24,840 nt of DNA from JAVBUY01 sp031552735 (GTDB lineage: Bacteria > Bacillota > Clostridia > Christensenellales > Aristaeellaceae), in contig JAVBMF010000034.1 in the NCBI GenBank assembly GCA_031552735.1, positions 1 to 24,840 on the forward strand, in the 5' to 3' direction. How positions within the stretch are numbered: position 1 is the first letter of the stretch; every line of letters begins with the position of its first letter. The notes below the pieces were generated by a model. The model made no database searches. It was not told the DNA's origin and worked only from the letters and a program-made list of their open reading frames with translations. Positions 24,836 through 24,840 of the stretch are shown piece by piece. The position numbers were made by a program, and so were the translations under genes.

Positions 24836-24840
24836 GGAAG

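Overview
The window looks like chromosomal DNA of a GC-rich, spore-forming member of the Bacillota (Clostridia). This rests on the recognisable housekeeping set glyS, rimO, pgsA, cinA, recA and rny, a T-box leader in front of glyS, spoIID followed by a SpoIIQ-like M23 protein, strong AGGAGG ribosome binding sites, and TTG starts for three genes. The genus cannot be fixed from this sequence alone; GC content was judged by eye only.

The left part (about 744-7678) is a prophage or prophage remnant. Leftward genes encode, in transcription order, a small zinc-ribbon protein, a replisome-organizer-like protein, a DnaC-type helicase loader, an ArpU-like late regulator, terminase small and large subunits, an SPP1-gp6-like portal, and an HK97-gp10-like protein. 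They face a rightward XRE repressor across a clear divergent promoter pair. No integrase, capsid, tail or lysis gene is visible; tail genes could lie beyond the left edge, but the usual integrase position next to the repressor is empty.

Three related, non-coding, hairpin-rich elements of roughly 580-710 bp (A at the left edge, B at 4718-5338, C at 9981-10557) interrupt this region and the next. They share a core of about 80 bp, inverted arms of about 83 bp and a terminal hairpin, but carry different hairpins in the same slots, different numbers of a 63-64 bp repeat, and in C an inverted inner segment. They are the most unusual feature here. A second, smaller family (D, 123 bp) occurs downstream of the prophage repressor and of recA.

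Between 8040 and 11140 lies a small accessory region: a leftward operon of two membrane proteins and an NTF2-fold-immunity-like secreted protein; a 44-residue protein whose promoter carries a LexA-box-like sequence; element C; and a divergent DUF6809/ribbon-helix-helix pair.

From 11137 rightward the DNA is a conserved core. A T-box controls glyS. A second promoter precedes the tightly packed rimO-pgsA-cinA-recA run, and rny has its own promoter and a structured leader. Converging on rny is gdhA. Divergent from gdhA come spoIID, the SpoIIQ-like gene and glmS, ended by a long bidirectional terminator against a leftward XRE regulator. Translation, tRNA charging, phospholipid synthesis, recombination, RNA decay, ammonia assimilation, engulfment during sporulation and amino-sugar supply are all represented.
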